A DNA stretch of 64,000 nt from Aplectana chamaeleonis (GCA_029168955.1 JAPDOI010000271.1:772001-836000), one strand, 5' to 3'. Shown: positions 1-12,256, numbered from the stretch's first letter. Made by a program: numbers and translations. Notes: generated by a model from the sequence alone, not told the origin.

Positions 1-134
1 TAAGTAGTAAAAGGTGAAGTAGCTAATGTTAAAGTAAGTAGGTAGGTTATCATATCTGTCCACATACCTAACTTACCTATACCTGCCCAACTGATCGCCT
101 GCGACCACTGGCAGTGGCTTAAAGTGGCAGTGAA
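1..134. repeat. Imperfect palindrome at window edge
   Basis: A TAAGTAGGTAGGT block is followed by its approximate reverse complement (ACATACCTAACTTACCTA) within about 80 bases. It could be the end of a foldback element continuing to the left of the window. Weak. Confidence 0.25.
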
Positions 135-170
135 AGAGGAACGAGGAACGAGGAACGAGGAACAGGACAC
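135..170. repeat. (GAGGAAC)n short tandem repeat
   Basis: About four units of the 7-mer GAGGAAC stand in a row, followed by degenerate copies (GAGGAACAGGACACGAGGGAC). It makes the overlapping short ORF repetitive, so I do not call that ORF a gene. Confidence 0.6.
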
Positions 171-1239
171 GAGGGACGCGTTACAAGAAAAAACGCGAAT
201 TTTAGCTAAGCTTCCGCCCCCTTTTCCCCTTTCCGTTAATTTTCAATCGATTTGGCTCAAATTTTGTCAGCGGGTGTCTTCTAGAACTCTCTTCAATCAT
301 ATCCAAAAGGAAATCTCTAGAAAATTTGTTTTACAGGTTTTATTAACTACTTTACCAAAAATCTAAGTGATCACAAAGTGCCAGGCAAAAACAAACCTCT
401 CAGCCGCTTCGCGGCTGGAAACATGATCACTGAAAGCTTTCTATCAAACTAGTATGGCCTCTTCCTCCTCTCATTCATACACCCCACATCCATTCGCTTC
501 CTAACACGCACACACCCTTCCCTATGCTGGCGGTCAGCCTTTGGCTCTCGTCAGGAGGGACATTCCATCTTGTCGGCAACACTTCGTCGAGATGCGCGTT
601 TTTTCATTATAAGCTTGCCGAAAGCGCCGTCGAGAACAGCAATTCTATTTTGCTCACGTTGTCCTCGACCACCAGAAATCGCATACTTTCCCAGACCACT
701 TCAGCCGTAATAAGACTAGGGAAGCGCCTTCCTTCGCCGAGAAACCTCACTCATCCTCTCTAACTCGTTTCTCTAAATGTTCTCACAATGAACCACTTTT
801 TTGCTTTGGGGGACGGAATACCATCTTGCTAGGTTGATCCCTGAGTGTATATGGACTGGAGCTTAATCCCAGGAAGTAAAGAAGAGGTAAAACTATTTCG
901 ACCCTAGAAATGAGGCTTTCTCAACGTAATTAACGGCAGAGTCCACGATAAAATCTAGCTTTCCCGGTTTCACCAGAATTGGAATGGCTTGGATCCATGC
1001 TTGACACACTAGCAAAGAAAATTCACACGAGAAAACGAAGGAAATCAACTCAAATGGTGGTGCCCTTTCTTCGTGGAAGAGATTCTTATGGTGGACTAAT
1101 TGGCGCGGCATGCGAATCACCTGACAGGTTCGATATTAAGCTGAACCGTTTTGGGGTGTTTTTAGGTGAACCCTTTCTGCTTTTTTTCTGTTTCCAGCCC
1201 TTTAAGCGACATGAGCACCAGAAAATAAATATTATGATT
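171..1239. other. Unassigned stretch
   Basis: No gene or recognisable element. The only local structure is a compact stem-loop near 400-416 (CAGCCG / CGGCTG around CTTCG). ORFs here are short and have no motif. Confidence 0.4.
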
Positions 1240-2465
1240 TTGAGTGTATGCTGGTACAATACCCACCCTAAGTTTGGGTAAAGGCGAAAAGCACTTGCGG
1301 AAATTCGCTTTTTCGTCTTTCTTTTTGGTCATAACTCGCTTGAAGTGGACGTTTTCAGAACTTGAAGACATCTTTGGAACAGCATTGATCATTCTTTCTC
1401 TTTGATCTACACATGGCTTACTGTCAAACAAGGCATATGGGGTTGACACAATCAATCGAGTGGGAAGTGGGACAATGTAAATGCTGAAATGTTTGACTGT
1501 GTCTCCTCTAGTCTATTCAACTTGTTTTTATGTTGGTTTTTTTATTCAACAAATTTTAATTCTTTTTTAGATATTTTTATTTTGTTCCATCCCCACCTGT
1601 GTATTCTTTATTGGCTATTAATTACCTTATTTGTTCAAATTTTTTGGTGTTGTTTTGTAACATTCTTTTTATTTACTCTATTTCTATATGAATTTTCACC
1701 CTAATTTGAATACTTATACGATTCAATTTCAATCATTTTATTTTATTCTTGCTTTATTTAGAAAATGGTTTCGTAACAACGTAAATAGTTATTCGGATAT
1801 CAATCCTTTTAGCTCTACCCTCAGACAAACAATAATTCCAAAACGGTAAAAACCTCAGAAAGCCTCAACAATGGAGGAGGTAGATAGCTAGAGTAACAAT
1901 TGCTCTTATCAATATTCAAAATTTCTGAGGTTATTCTCAGAACTCGAGAAATAACATTCGTCATCCCTAATTCCAAATGTTTTCAAGTTAAGAAAAAGGT
2001 TATTTCTTGAAGTAGTTATAACACATTTCGCACTCCCGAGAAGTTGAAATTCTTCAGATTTGATGAGATTTCAACATAAAGAACATCAATAATCGATTCT
2101 TGTCGTATTGCTGACTTCGAAACAGTCTCTATACCTGGGAAACAGCCGAGATTTAATTTTGCTTAGTCCTGGTTGAACTTCGTTCTGGCGATGGTCCCCT
2201 TCCTCTTCCCCGTATCTCCACTCCTTCCTTCCTCTGTCTCTTTCCCCATTCTCTCGACGATCTGACGCACTCCTCGCTCGAAAACAGTCCCCCGAAGTGA
2301 ATTGAATTCGCGCAGCGGGGATGGACTGGAGAGTCAGACCACTCAGCAGCCAGCGCGGGCGGCTGCGGCGCGTCACCGGATTGATTAATCTCCCAAACGA
2401 AAGGTCTGGCTCAACTAATTGACGGCTCCTCGTGAAATGCGGATATGAATCATTGAGAACAAGGA
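1240..2465 (-). mobile_element. Long dispersed repeat (family E), minus-oriented copy
   Basis: This stretch matches, in reverse complement, blocks of 5767-7300. Bases 1240-1610 pair with about 6935-7300, and 2080-2465 pair with 5767-5935 plus about 6640-6895. Shared landmarks include GTGTCTCCTC, GACTGGAGAGTCAGAC and GACGGCTCCTCGT. The copy has about 470 bp (1610-2080) with no counterpart in the other copy, and lacks the CGATCGCG array present there. Overlapping ORFs are shadows. No transposase or reverse transcriptase is visible, so it is probably non-autonomous; the class is unknown. Confidence 0.7.
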
Positions 2466-2639
2466 ATAGGGTCGTAATATGGAAGTTTTTCTTGGTTCTT
2501 CCGTTTTTATGAAAATTACATTTGATCAATAAATTCAAAAATTGCAGAGCAGCTCTGCGGACGCGGCGTCGCTTTTTCACATTGCGGACGAACGAGCCGA
2601 CTGATCCCAGCACAAACCTAAAATGCGAAATTTTGTGTA

Positions 2640-3660
2640 CTGTGGCGGGGGAAATAGAATGAAACAATTTGAGCTTCGCTAAGTTCGTAGTGCCAATGGG
2701 CAGATCAAAAAGGAATCTTTTAGGGGTTCTAGAAATTAAAATATCTCCAGCCTGAATTTTGTACGTGCTCAGACACTGTGGGGTTTTTAACGCGCAGCAA
2801 ACGCGGGTCATAATCTGAACCGCTGATTCAGGAAACGAAAAAAAAATGGGCAAAGCAGGTGCCCCATATCCGCCTGCCGTTTGCCCCATATATCCCGGCG
2901 ATTCACTGCCGTTGTCAGGTTTCGATCATGTTCGGTTCCGCCCGCGATATCCGGCGATTCACTGCCGTTTGCAGGTTTTGACCATGCTAGATTGAATTCA
3001 CAACGGCAATTTCGATAGGAGTGGTCTCCCCCAGCAAGGACACGGTCCATGTCGCGGCCCGCGTGAGGGAGTCACCCCCACGGCGTTACGACGGGGACAA
3101 CATCCACGCCACGGTCGACCGCGAGGGAGCTTTACCCTAACTGAGGACCGTGGGGGAAATTCAGCGTCAAAAATCGTCGAGAGAGTGACTCGTAGCCACT
3201 TTCCAGGAGCGGCCCCGAAAGGCCGACTGCGCTCTCTCTAGTATGAGGCCCCTTATATACGTCCTCTGCTGCTGATATGGGCCTGTTCAATTGTAGAGTC
3301 ATCAATAACGTGATTCGGCAGATCAAACGAGTTCATGCGCTGTCAAATCGTCTACGAACGCAACACCGAGCCTCTCTGCAGCAGTGACGTCATCGCCAGC
3401 CAAACGGCGGAATCCGAGGTTTGGCAGGCGCTGAACGCAGACCGGAATGGCCATGCGGGAACTCTGCCGTTTGCCCCGCACAGGTCAAAATGGGACGGTT
3501 CAGTGCGCGTTAGAAACGCCAGAGTGTCTGAGTGGGGAAGCTATTTGGGGCGCCGAACGCGATATGATGTCTATTTCAAGTTTGGAAGAGGCTGGCTCAT
3601 TGCGGCGGGCCGGCGGCGTTCGCGACATCACCGGCTGAAGGGGTTTCGATCGTGCGTCTA
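2640..3660. repeat. Imperfect foldback region
   Basis: Bases about 2740-2800 and 3500-3575 are inverted relatives: GCGCGTTA followed by a CAGTGTCTGAG / GAGTGTCTGAG block. Two direct 40-bp units based on CGGCGATTCACTGCCGTT lie at about 2893-2935 and 2950-2990. This suggests a roughly 1-kb element with inverted arms. The ends were not fixed and the arms are diverged. Confidence 0.35.
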
Positions 3661-4500
3661 ACGTCGTAGCCTCATCCATTCACTAGACTTCATTCTGAGA
3701 AGAGACCATATGTGCACTCTGTTCTTTGATTGTAAGCTCCTAGCATGCACAAGGAAGGGACCCTACTAGAATTGATAAGCGTAGGCAAGCCCAAATCGTC
3801 TCTGAAAAACAGCCCGGTTTGAAAATGCCTCAATCTGTCGGAAAAGAGCTCGCTTTGTTAGGTTTTTGGTTAGGTTCAAGCAAATGTAGAGTTCTTTCGA
3901 TGCCATAAATCTCATCCTCCACTCTTTTTGAAGAGTGAAAGCAGACCTCCAATTCAGGTTTAGCATCCTAAAAGAATTCCTTGAGGTTTGACGGCTAACA
4001 ATTCTCGAACTCCTAAAAGTGCTGTCTTTAAGTGTTCCAATTTTCTCCACATTTTTGAGACACTTTCCGGAAGGTGGAAGGCCAAATCCAATCAGAGATA
4101 GAGTTGATCGGAAGTCGAAATTCCGCCTATCCCTAGTGAGGGGCATGATTAGGGAATCTATGCAGGCTTGTGGGATCTGGTGGTGTTATAATATGGTTCA
4201 GCTGTGGATGCATTCTTAGTTAAAGATCGAGGAAGCAAAGTTGGATAGTTGAGCACGACCTTTTGCTTAGGAGATTAATCGAGGCGCGACCGCACGCGCT
4301 TTCCGCTTTGTGGCCTGCCACCAAGGATTTACTCACTGATGGCACGATTATTTTAAGAGAATTTTGTTAGGGGTCTTTCCCAGCAACAGCACAGATCTTA
4401 CAGAGAGTTTTTTTTCACATTCCGATAAATCTGTATTTTTTTAATGTGAAAATCAGCAAAACCAAAAAGATCCCTATTCAGACCCTATCCATATATGTAT
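3661..4500. other. Unassigned stretch
   Basis: I see no gene, repeat or structural feature beyond short chance ORFs. Confidence 0.4.
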
Positions 4501-5766
4501 AGGTTGTCCAATGATTAACGTCCGGAAATTTCATCATTTTGAATTTTTTTCAACTTTATAGAAAAACAAGTCTAATCAGCAATATAATCACCACAGTTAT
4601 CCCCACAGCAGTGGCCCGTCGATTGGGCAGGTCATGGTGCCCTTCGCCCAGAGCTCCGGGGCTGCGACTCGAAAGAAAGCCCGCGATGTCCGAGAATTTG
4701 AGGTTGTCGTAGTTGGTAAATTTTCTTCCGGCCAAATGGTTGCTTCAGCTGGCGGAACAAGTGGTAGTCCCGGAGGGGCGAGGTCCGGGGAATGCGGCGG
4801 ATGGGCAACCGTCTCCCAATGTCGAGCGTCGCCAACTTCTGCTGGGTCTCCTTCATACGTGGGGGCGCGCGTTGTCGTGCAGCAGGTGGACCGAGACCGG
4901 AAATCGGGGACGCTTTTTCTCGGATGGCGGCGGCTGGTTTCTTGAGCTGATCGATTGTAGATGGAGGCGGTGACCGTCCTGCCTTGCGGGAGCAGCTCAG
5001 TACAGCGCGCGCCTTGGTGTCCCACCAGCAGCAGGGCATGATCTTCAGCGGGTGCAGGTCGGCTTTCAGCGTCGTCGGCAGCTCTTCTCCGCTCGGGATC
5101 CAGACGGCACGGCGGGCGACGTTATCGTAGAAGGACCCAGCTCTCATACCCTGTGACCAGGTCCTCGAGAAGCTCCTTGCGATGCGGACGAAGGGAGGAG
5201 GGTCTGGCAGACGGCCACGCGGCTCTGCTTGTTGGCGTCAATCGGCTGGTGGGGGATCCAACAGGCCAGAACTTTGTGGTAGCCGAGTAAGTTGGAGTCG
5301 GTGTAGACGGGGTGGACTTGCTGCAGCCGAGCGACCGTCGCCAGTTCACGGGTGGTGGCTTCCGGCTTCTCCTTGATACGGCGACGGACTTCGTCATCAT
5401 CCACCGTATTTCCCGCTGTATCCCTGTCCTCCGAAACAGTGTTGCCGCTCTCGAAACGATTGAGACCAGCGGCTGACTGTGCGTTGGGACACTCCATCAC
5501 TCCTTGCACGCTCTGCAGATGTTGGCGACCGCTGTGCCCGTGTCGTTGCCCAGCAGCCACTCGTAGTACACGAACGTACGAATTCGACCTTGGTTCATTT
5601 TAGTTTTGTACTGGTAGCTGGAGCAGGGCGACTGCGCCATATATGCCCCTAGCGTAGAACTTTGGAGAATCTTCTAGAAGGCTCTTACACTTGTCTGATG
5701 AAGAAACACTTCTAAGGAAAATTATAAATTTTTGAAATTTTTCGGACAAGAATTATTGGACGGCCT
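4501..5766 (-). mobile_element. Mariner-family DNA transposon, complete but dead
   Basis: The element is about 1.27 kb, the usual mariner size. Terminal inverted repeats are visible: the left end starts AGGTTGTCCAATGATTAACG, and the reverse complement of the right end starts AGGCCGTCCAATAATTCTTG. Between them on the minus strand is a frameshifted transposase reading frame. It abuts the family E copy that starts at 5767 and probably inserted at or near its edge. Confidence 0.85.
4597..5598 (-). pseudogene. Mariner transposase pseudogene
   Basis: The start codon at 5598 opens MNQGRIRTFVYYEWLLGND, like the N-terminal helix-turn-helix region of mariner transposases, but a stop follows after about 33 codons. 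Further pieces fall in different frames: VRRRIKEKPEATTRELA; the block around TGYESW (about 5127-5150), where the family has TGDEKW; HDNARPH (about 4857-4885); and HSPDLAP with DYHLF (about 4755-4769). The family's catalytic triad is DD34D. The second and third aspartates are visible, the first is replaced by tyrosine, and several frameshifts and stops break the frame. No active enzyme could be made. The nicks look old and scattered rather than like one event. Confidence 0.85.
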
Positions 5767-7300
5767 GTTACTTAATGATTTATATCCGCATTTGACGAGG
5801 AGCCGTCAAGTGGTTGAGGCACACAACGTTTAGGAAGTTAATCAATGCGGTGACGCGCAGCGGCTGCGCGCGCTGGCTGCTGGGTAGTCTGACTCTCCAG
5901 TCCATCCCCGCTGCGCGAATTCTATCCACTTCCTCTGAGAGGAATTCCCCGCGATCGTTCACGGATAGAATCCCCTCGGTTGCTGGTAGGGGCCGAGAGG
6001 ATACTGGCGTAGGGCTATCACGGAACGATCGCGAGAATCTGCCACTCTAAAACCGAAGAGCGTACGCGCGTTCGTTCACCGATGCTCCCGCCTTGCTCCA
6101 CGGCGGAACCGCGGAAGGAATCGAGCCAGGGGCTGTCGCGGAACGATCGCGAGATTCTACCAGCTTCAACCTGAGGGAAAATCGGGTCTATAAGCAATAT
6201 TCGGGTTGTTACATCGCGGAACCGCGATAGACCGGAACGGAACTATCGCGGGACGGTCGCGAGATCCTGCCACCCCTGATCGTACCGCATTCATGCCCTC
6301 TCGATGTTTCATCCGGGCGAGTGTTGCCTATCAGGTCAGTACGAAGCTATAATTATTGCCCTTGCCGTATTCCGTGCTTTACAAATCTGCACATCATGCG
6401 AAGGCAACGGAACCGGGAAACGATCACGGTACCATCGCGGATGGCGAGTTCATCACGGTGCTAGCGCGGTAAACCTCTAAACGATCGCGGTACACCATCA
6501 CGGTACGAGGAACGAAATGCCAACGGATGAGTCAATTGGGTAACTATCGCTTGGAACGGACGCGGATCGCGGGACTAGAGGGGAGACGAACGCGGTACTA
6601 TCGCGGATCGCGGGAGCATCACGGTGATAGCGCGAAAGATTCTCTCTCAGAGTCTGGGGACTGGTTTCGAGCGAGGAAATCGTCGAGAGAGAAAGGAGAG
6701 AGTTAGAGGTGGAAGGGAGTGGAGATGTTGGAGAAGAGGAAGGGGACCATCGCCAGAACGAGAAGTTCAACCAGGACTAGACAAAACTACAAGTAAATTA
6801 AAAGTAATAGTAAATTTTTACTGTTTCCCAGGTAGAAGAGACAGTGACCAAGATCCCAGCAATGCGACAAGAATCGTATGGTGATGAAACGCAAAAATAT
6901 CAAACTAATAACTTCGTGAATAGCTAATAAGCAATACACAGAGGTGAAATGGAATTACATTTAAAAAATATAAAATCTAGAAGAAACAAAATTCGTTGAA
7001 TGAAAAACCCGAAATTGAAAACAAGTTGAATAGAATTGAGGAGACACAGTCACACACTTGGCATTTCGCATTGTCCCGCCCACTCGATTTATTGTGTCAA
7101 CCCTATATGCCTTACATTTGACAGTAATATATGGAGATCAAAGAGAAAGAATGATCAAATGCTTGACTAAAGATAATATATATTTAAAACATTCACTTTC
7201 AGGCTTGAGTTATGACCAAAAGACGAAAAAAGCGATTTTCATGTTTTTCGCCTTTTTACCAAAACTTAGGGTGAAATGTTGTATTGCATTACATTAAGTG
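5767..7300 (+). mobile_element. Long dispersed repeat (family E), plus-oriented copy
   Basis: This copy is the inverted partner of 1240-2465. Compared with it, this copy carries about 0.7 kb of CGATCGCG-rich sequence (about 5940-6640) between a block ending CACTTCCTCT and a block starting GGGGACTGGTTTCGAGCG. In the other copy the two blocks are almost adjacent. The homologous 3' part contains TTCAACCAGGACTAG and ends near the GTCAACCC and ACTTAGGGTG blocks (about 7095-7272). No transposase is visible. Confidence 0.7.
5940..6640. repeat. Degenerate CGATCGCG / ATCGCGG-rich array
   Basis: GAACGATCGCGAGA, ACCATCGCGGAT, ACTATCGCGG and TCACGGTAC-type units recur with irregular spacing across about 700 bp, with an unusually high CpG density for this window. 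It is absent from the sister family E copy, so it was gained here or lost there. The word CGATCGCG is nearly self-complementary. Confidence 0.65.
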
Positions 7301-7509
7301 ATTGTGTGACGAGCGTTTTCTTTTCAATTTTACAAATTAATCGTTTGTGTTCGAAAATATAAATTTTGCAACTTCATACTGCTCGTAACTACAAAATTGT
7401 TTATGTAGAGCACAGGGCACGAGAACTCATGTCATAAATTCCTCTAAAAATATCTCATAATTTTCATTTATGTAAAAAGAATTCATGAAGAACAATTTTC
7501 AAATGGTGA

Positions 7510-8102
7510 AAGGCAGTGGTCACGATGAAAAACGTTATCGAAAAAACTATGCACTACAAAAATGGCTTATGAGTCAAGCAGCTGAAAAACTATGGAGGTA
7601 GCGCTGTGAACAAACGGGCTAGAATTAGAGTTTCTATGGCCCAAAGATGCTAGTTCGTGCACACGTGCACCGCGCCCATCAAAAAAAATCTCAGTCTCAT
7701 GCCGAGCAGCCAAAAATCATCGACATTTGAAAGAAAGAATTAAATGCAAATTTACCTAAGTAAAAACAATTGAACAATGAAAGCTAGCACTTCGGTCAAT
7801 GTTTTTAAGTAGATGAGTACATAAAATATTCGAGGCTTAGGTCAGTGCGAAGGTTAATGTTCATTGATTCCAATTTCAATGTTCAAGCTATTTGATGTTC
7901 TAAACTGTATTAGAGATCATCAATGCCGATGATGTAGAGTAGGCTCGTCCACCATCAAAAGACAAGAAAGTTGAGGCTTCAAGTTTGGCCCAAAACAGCG
8001 GTTTTTCTCGCGATTTTCTCTTATAGGTCCTACTACTCGAAACCCAGAAGAGGGTTCAGAGAGGAAAAGAAGACAAGCGTATTTGATAGCGACCACTGCG
8101 GC
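7510..8102 (-). mobile_element. MITE family A, copy 1
   Basis: It opens AAGGCAGTGGTCACGAT and closes with GCGACCACTGC, the inverted terminal repeat. The interior matches the reverse complement of 36735-37283 across most of its length: a CACGTGTGCAC block, ATGCCGAGCAG, GGTGGACGAG read in reverse, and TAGGTCCTACTACTCGA. The right terminus has decayed. There is no coding capacity. Confidence 0.8.
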
Positions 8103-8880
8103 GAAGGAAACCGGTGAGGAAGGAGATAAAAGAAGCGAGGAAGGCTAAAAGCAGGCATCAATGTAATAACTGCTTAAGAGCGAAGTATAAAAAAATTGTA
8201 AGATTTTTAAGTTGAGCGCATGCGCTCCAATGCTAATCTCATCCTTGCGGCCTTTTTTTAGGCCTCTTTCCAGGAGTTCGATCGCCACGCGACGCGATGT
8301 GATAGTAACCATGAGCATCGATCGAGATCGTCGATCTGTATTCAAAACATGCCATCGCGGCGATCAGCGATGGAAGTGTGAAATAGGCCTAATCCCAACC
8401 ACGAAATGGGCAAGAAGCTTGATGACGGAAAACTCGAGCGGAAACGGCTAAGCGCGCGCGGATCTCGGAGCCGAATAAGGCCATTTCCGGGCTCGTTTTG
8501 ATCGTTCTTTTGACCCTATCAATTCAATGAGACCCGGCCTTTCGATTTCCGGCTAAAAAACGAAAGACAATAAATCTGTCTGATGTACACTGCCTCTAAA
8601 TTATGCACGCACCGTTATATTTAGAGTCAGTCTTGTTTGAGCGCTACGGCAGCTCCTGGAGAAGGGACGTAATGTTGGCTCCCAACCGTACAATGCCGAT
8701 TTGCTCCAGTCGATCTCCAGCCATACACACAGGAATGCTTTGAAAGGCAGTAGTGCCCACGATCAAAACAGTTCGGATTTCTAGCGTAAACCCGGAAAGA
8801 ACCAGGGCTTACTGCATCAATAACGCTGAAAAAACGGCTAAAGCTTCTCACAAAATGGCCCTATACAGCCCTAAATCCTT
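8103..8880. other. Unassigned stretch
   Basis: No gene recognised. A CG-rich patch at 8275-8360 (CGATCGAGATCGTCGATC) has local palindromes only. The 74-codon minus ORF at 8627-8851 has no motif I can name. Confidence 0.35.
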
Positions 8881-8887
8881 GATCATC

Positions 8888-9130
8888 TCCAGCTCACGCC
8901 ACGCCCACTTCCTCTACGGCTACCGATAAAAGTGTCTGACTAAAAATCCACCGGCTATAAGAGGCAGTCCCGATTATCAAATGGGGTATTAGAAGTTTTG
9001 TTCAGGCAGGTGGATTGTAGCCTCCTGCATGTATGTTTATTTACCTTGCTCTTAGGGCAGGTTTTCTGCAGTAATTTTACAGATGGGGTGCCGGTTGCTT
9101 GAGAAGGAGTGGGCGTGGCGTGAGAGGAAC
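8888..9130. repeat. Foldback-like element with 20-bp arms
   Basis: CTCACGCCACGCCCACTTCC (about 8891) has its reverse complement AGGAGTGGGCGTGGCGTGAG at about 9104-9123, enclosing about 190 bp. No target duplication was identified. Confidence 0.55.
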
Positions 9131-10389
9131 ACTCCAGGTTTAGGGGCCGCACAGGTCTTTTGTGCTCGTTCATAGCCATTTTCTCCGAGAATGCTGGGTG
9201 TTTTCGAATTTCTGGTTCAGTGTGGGCATCTGAATGATGTTTTGCACACCATTCGGTGTACCTTTCGACAGTCCTGTTATCATGTACGGAAGACTGCCCT
9301 AATATGTATTTGCTCGCAAAAAAAAACAATACAGGGAGTTGAAGTCAGACGATACCTACTCCATGATTCTGTAGCAAAGTTTGTCAATTTAATGCCAGTT
9401 TATGCTTCAGTTTGTCTTCGAGTCAAAGCAAAGGCGCCGCCTTACCGCTGTCGACTGAGGGCGCTGCCATCAATCGCCAAACTGTCGCGGGCTATGACGC
9501 TACTAACTGCCAACTGCTCGACGCCATTTTTAAACACTTTCATTTTCATCTCCGACTGGTGGCCTTTCTATGATGACTCAATCTCAGGCTAATCAGCGCA
9601 GAGAGCTCACCTCTCAAACAGTGGTACTTTTATGCAAGATTCGCATTTTTCGTTGCATGGAGTCTTCAAAAAAAAAAACTTTCGGTGTTTAACTGATTAT
9701 CCAAATCAAACGTCAGTTTTACTCTTTCTGAAGAAAAAGTCGCTTAAAAATGACAGTCTCGAGAAAAGTAAGTTCCTCGCGAGCAATTTGAACGGTTCAG
9801 CTCGGCTGAAAAGCTGATGAATTGTTCTGGAAAAAGGGATGAGTCGTCATTCTCATCGGATGGTGAATGTGTGAAGCAGAGCCGAGAATTCAAAAAGAGG
9901 CGGTCGGCTCTTCTAAAATGATTAATTTAGCGTGTTCTTCCATATTTGCAACAATTTGCTTTTTTTGATCTGGAAGGTGTAAGTCGGAGGTACAAAAAAT
10001 CACGCAGCTTCTCACTCTGAAATGTGTTTCCTTGAACTCAAACTTTACTCGCATTTTCCACAGAAAAAACCAATTGTTTTGGTTTGAAGAATTGTATTTT
10101 TCAAGTGCTGAGCAGCGATGGATTGCCTAAATTGAGCAAAATGGAGAATACATTTTCTCACGAAAAGCTTACAAGTGCTCACAAGAATTCCAAAGCCGAC
10201 AGTTCTCAAAAACAACTTTTCAATGAAACTAATAATTTGAACCCCTCCCAAAAAATGTTCACGACAATAAATTAGAAATAAGAAAAAATGTTCAAGAAAT
10301 TCTAAAGTTGTTGTTTTTGGAAGAGAAGAAATCACGATTTACAGGGAGATCAATAAATGATGAAAACTCTGATATTTGAATTCCGTTTA
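9131..10389. other. Unassigned stretch
   Basis: Short ORFs on both strands, none with recognisable domains. I see no repeat structure that stands out. Confidence 0.35.
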
Positions 10390-10881
10390 AAGGCAGTGTT
10401 CACGATAAAAAATGTGTTTCAGTTTCTACTAGGAATGGGTAGTGGAGGGGCGACACTGTATCGTTGACTCTGAGAGAACGCATAAAAACGAGCGAGCAAA
10501 CGCTCCAAAGAGCCCCAGATTGCCGTTTCGAGCGCAAGGCAAACCTCAAAACGCATCACACGCCCACCGACGTGAACAAATGAATGCTCGAAGTTGTGAG
10601 ATAGGCGATGATTTCCAATCGATGGCCCCGTTCTTCCCTTCATTTCTCCAACTTCTCTCTTTACTCAGGTCAGCTCGCATTCGATCGTCTGCAGAAGACG
10701 GAAGTTACAAGCCTCGGACAACTCGTCCACCAAGTTTTTCTAGCTCGGTCTTTGAAGGACCGCAACTCCGTTCCCAGAAGGTCTTGTACGATTTCAGAGA
10801 CATCATTGGAAACAGCATGGGGCCATTTTTTCAACATAGGCGGAAAAGCAGAAAAACGATTTCCATCGCGAGCATTACCTT
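10390..10881 (+). mobile_element. MITE family B, copy 1
   Basis: It starts AAGGCAGTGTTCACGAT and ends with the diverged inverted terminal repeat ATCGCGAGCATTACCTT, flanked by TA on each side. The interior shares CTCAGGTCAGCTCGCAT, AAGACGGAAG and ACATCATTGGAA with 26430-26865 and, inverted, with 13303-13771. The 197-codon ORF across it is spurious: it runs through the terminal repeat and out into unrelated sequence. Confidence 0.85.
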
Positions 10882-11430
10882 TAACCCTGGACATTCATCT
10901 AAACAGTGCGAATTTCAGCGACTTAAGAGTATTTTGAGGATAGCTTTATTCTTGGAATATGTTGATATAAATTTTTGTACAAAGAAAGTCATATATCCTT
11001 TTTCGGAAACGAGAGAAGCACATTATCACTCCTGATTCACATCTCTACAGTCACGAAACAATCTTGAAAATCAATTCTTAATCAAGGTATAGAGAGGAAA
11101 TTCTGTGTCAAGAAATGTTTTGGAGACGCTCAGAATCACCACTGACCGAAGACCTGTGTTGAACAGCTCTCGCAAACTCATGTGCAAGATGCAGAGGCAG
11201 GTGTTGTGTGCCTAGGTTGGAGCATGAGACAGCCCATGGTGCCAGAATCATTTCCTTCAACTGAGGCGAAGATCAGTGGATATAATCAAGGATGAATCAA
11301 TTGTTGTAGATATGAAAGAGCCTCAATGAGGTCGACCCAGCGCTGCTGCACAGGCTCGACATATCCCCTGCGGGAAAGGGTTATGAGAAAGAAAAGGAAA
11401 TATCATAAATCAAAAGTAACCCAATTGGGG
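10882..11430. other. Unassigned stretch
   Basis: Nothing recognised. Confidence 0.35.
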
Positions 11431-11600
11431 CCATGATGGGCAGCGACTGGGGAAAGAACAGCGGCAGTTGGGGCCACAATGAGGAGCAGCAGTTGGGATT
11501 TCTGGTAGGAGCAGCAGTTGGGGAACTGACCGGAGCTGTTGGGGCGACTGTGGCAGCAGCAGTTGGGGCAGTGAGCGGAACAACAGGACACAACGTGCTG
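11431..11600. repeat. 24-25 bp minisatellite (GCAGCAGTTGGGG core)
   Basis: The core GCAGTTGGGG recurs at about 11464, 11489, 11514, 11535 and 11559, a spacing of 21-25 bp. It gives a low-complexity Gly/Ala-rich reading on the plus strand (VGAAVGELTGAVGATVAAAV), probably a by-product of the repeat. Confidence 0.65.
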
Positions 11601-11959
11601 CCCTGGGCAGCGCTTGGGGAACGAAAGGGGCTTACGCCTCGACGAGTAAATGCGTTAGTAATCCTCGTGCTGCCTTACTAAGCCGCAGTATCTGAGTCAG
11701 TACCATACCTTATCAGAAATCCTCAGTAGATCGTGGGTCAATATCAGAACGCGATGGGGTACCAGGAACACAGCGTTGGACCCCACATCATAGGTCAAGT
11801 CTGATGTAGGGTCAGAGTTCACGCGTTACGCCATATCCCTTGGTCTTTTGGTTGACCTTTGGGCCCTCACTCGGATCCCAGAACGCTCTCTGGCGCTTTT
11901 CGCGCGCACCGTCTGCGCTTCACGAGCCAAGACCCTCACCTCAAAATCCGCTCCCCAAT
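11601..11959. other. Unassigned stretch
   Basis: Possibly the 3' flank of the Penelope-like relic that follows on the minus strand. No feature can be fixed. Confidence 0.3.
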
Positions 11960-12256
11960 GGCAATTTAGGTATCGTGTGGGACCCTGGTGCGGGCGAACT
12001 CATCTGTGACTTTTCTTTGCCGTCTGGGCGTTGCTGATGATGTACATGTAGTGGGCCGAATGTTTCCCCGATATATTGCACAGCTCAAACACTTGATGAG
12101 ATAGATCACACCAGACGCAGCTCGGCCCCTTCCTTGCCATTGGTACAAATGATACATCCTGTAGCCGTATTCGCGAAACCACGGAAGGGCTGGGAAGGGG
12201 TGGAGACCCTCCCATGCCCGGCGTGTGGCAGCCAATATTGTGCCATCCCTGTCCAA
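11960..12256 (-). pseudogene. GIY-YIG nuclease relic, probably Penelope-like element
   Basis: The minus strand encodes GVIYLIKCLSC followed by IYRGNIRPT. Penelope-like retroelements end in a GIY-YIG nuclease with the pattern VVYxIxCxxC...YIGET.RPL. Here the YIG triad reads YRG, and the helix after it is not conserved, so a second frame is needed upstream. The subfamily differs from the copies at 42.3-44.2 kb. A chance match is possible but unlikely, given the order and spacing of the two motifs. Confidence 0.5.

Noticed and set aside
398..416. Rho-independent terminator-like hairpin
   Set aside because: The stem-loop has no following T run and the DNA is not bacterial.
1489..1704. Hydrophobic 71-codon ORF resembling a membrane protein
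   Set aside because: Pure consequence of a T-rich strand (Phe/Leu/Trp string) within family E.
2086..2889. 267-codon minus ORF
   Set aside because: It runs across the diverged family E repeat and its boundary; the other repeat copy does not preserve the frame, and no domain is visible.
10442..11035. 197-codon plus ORF
   Set aside because: Its first two-thirds lie inside a family B MITE (10390-10881), and it continues into unrelated DNA; the related copies have no matching frame.
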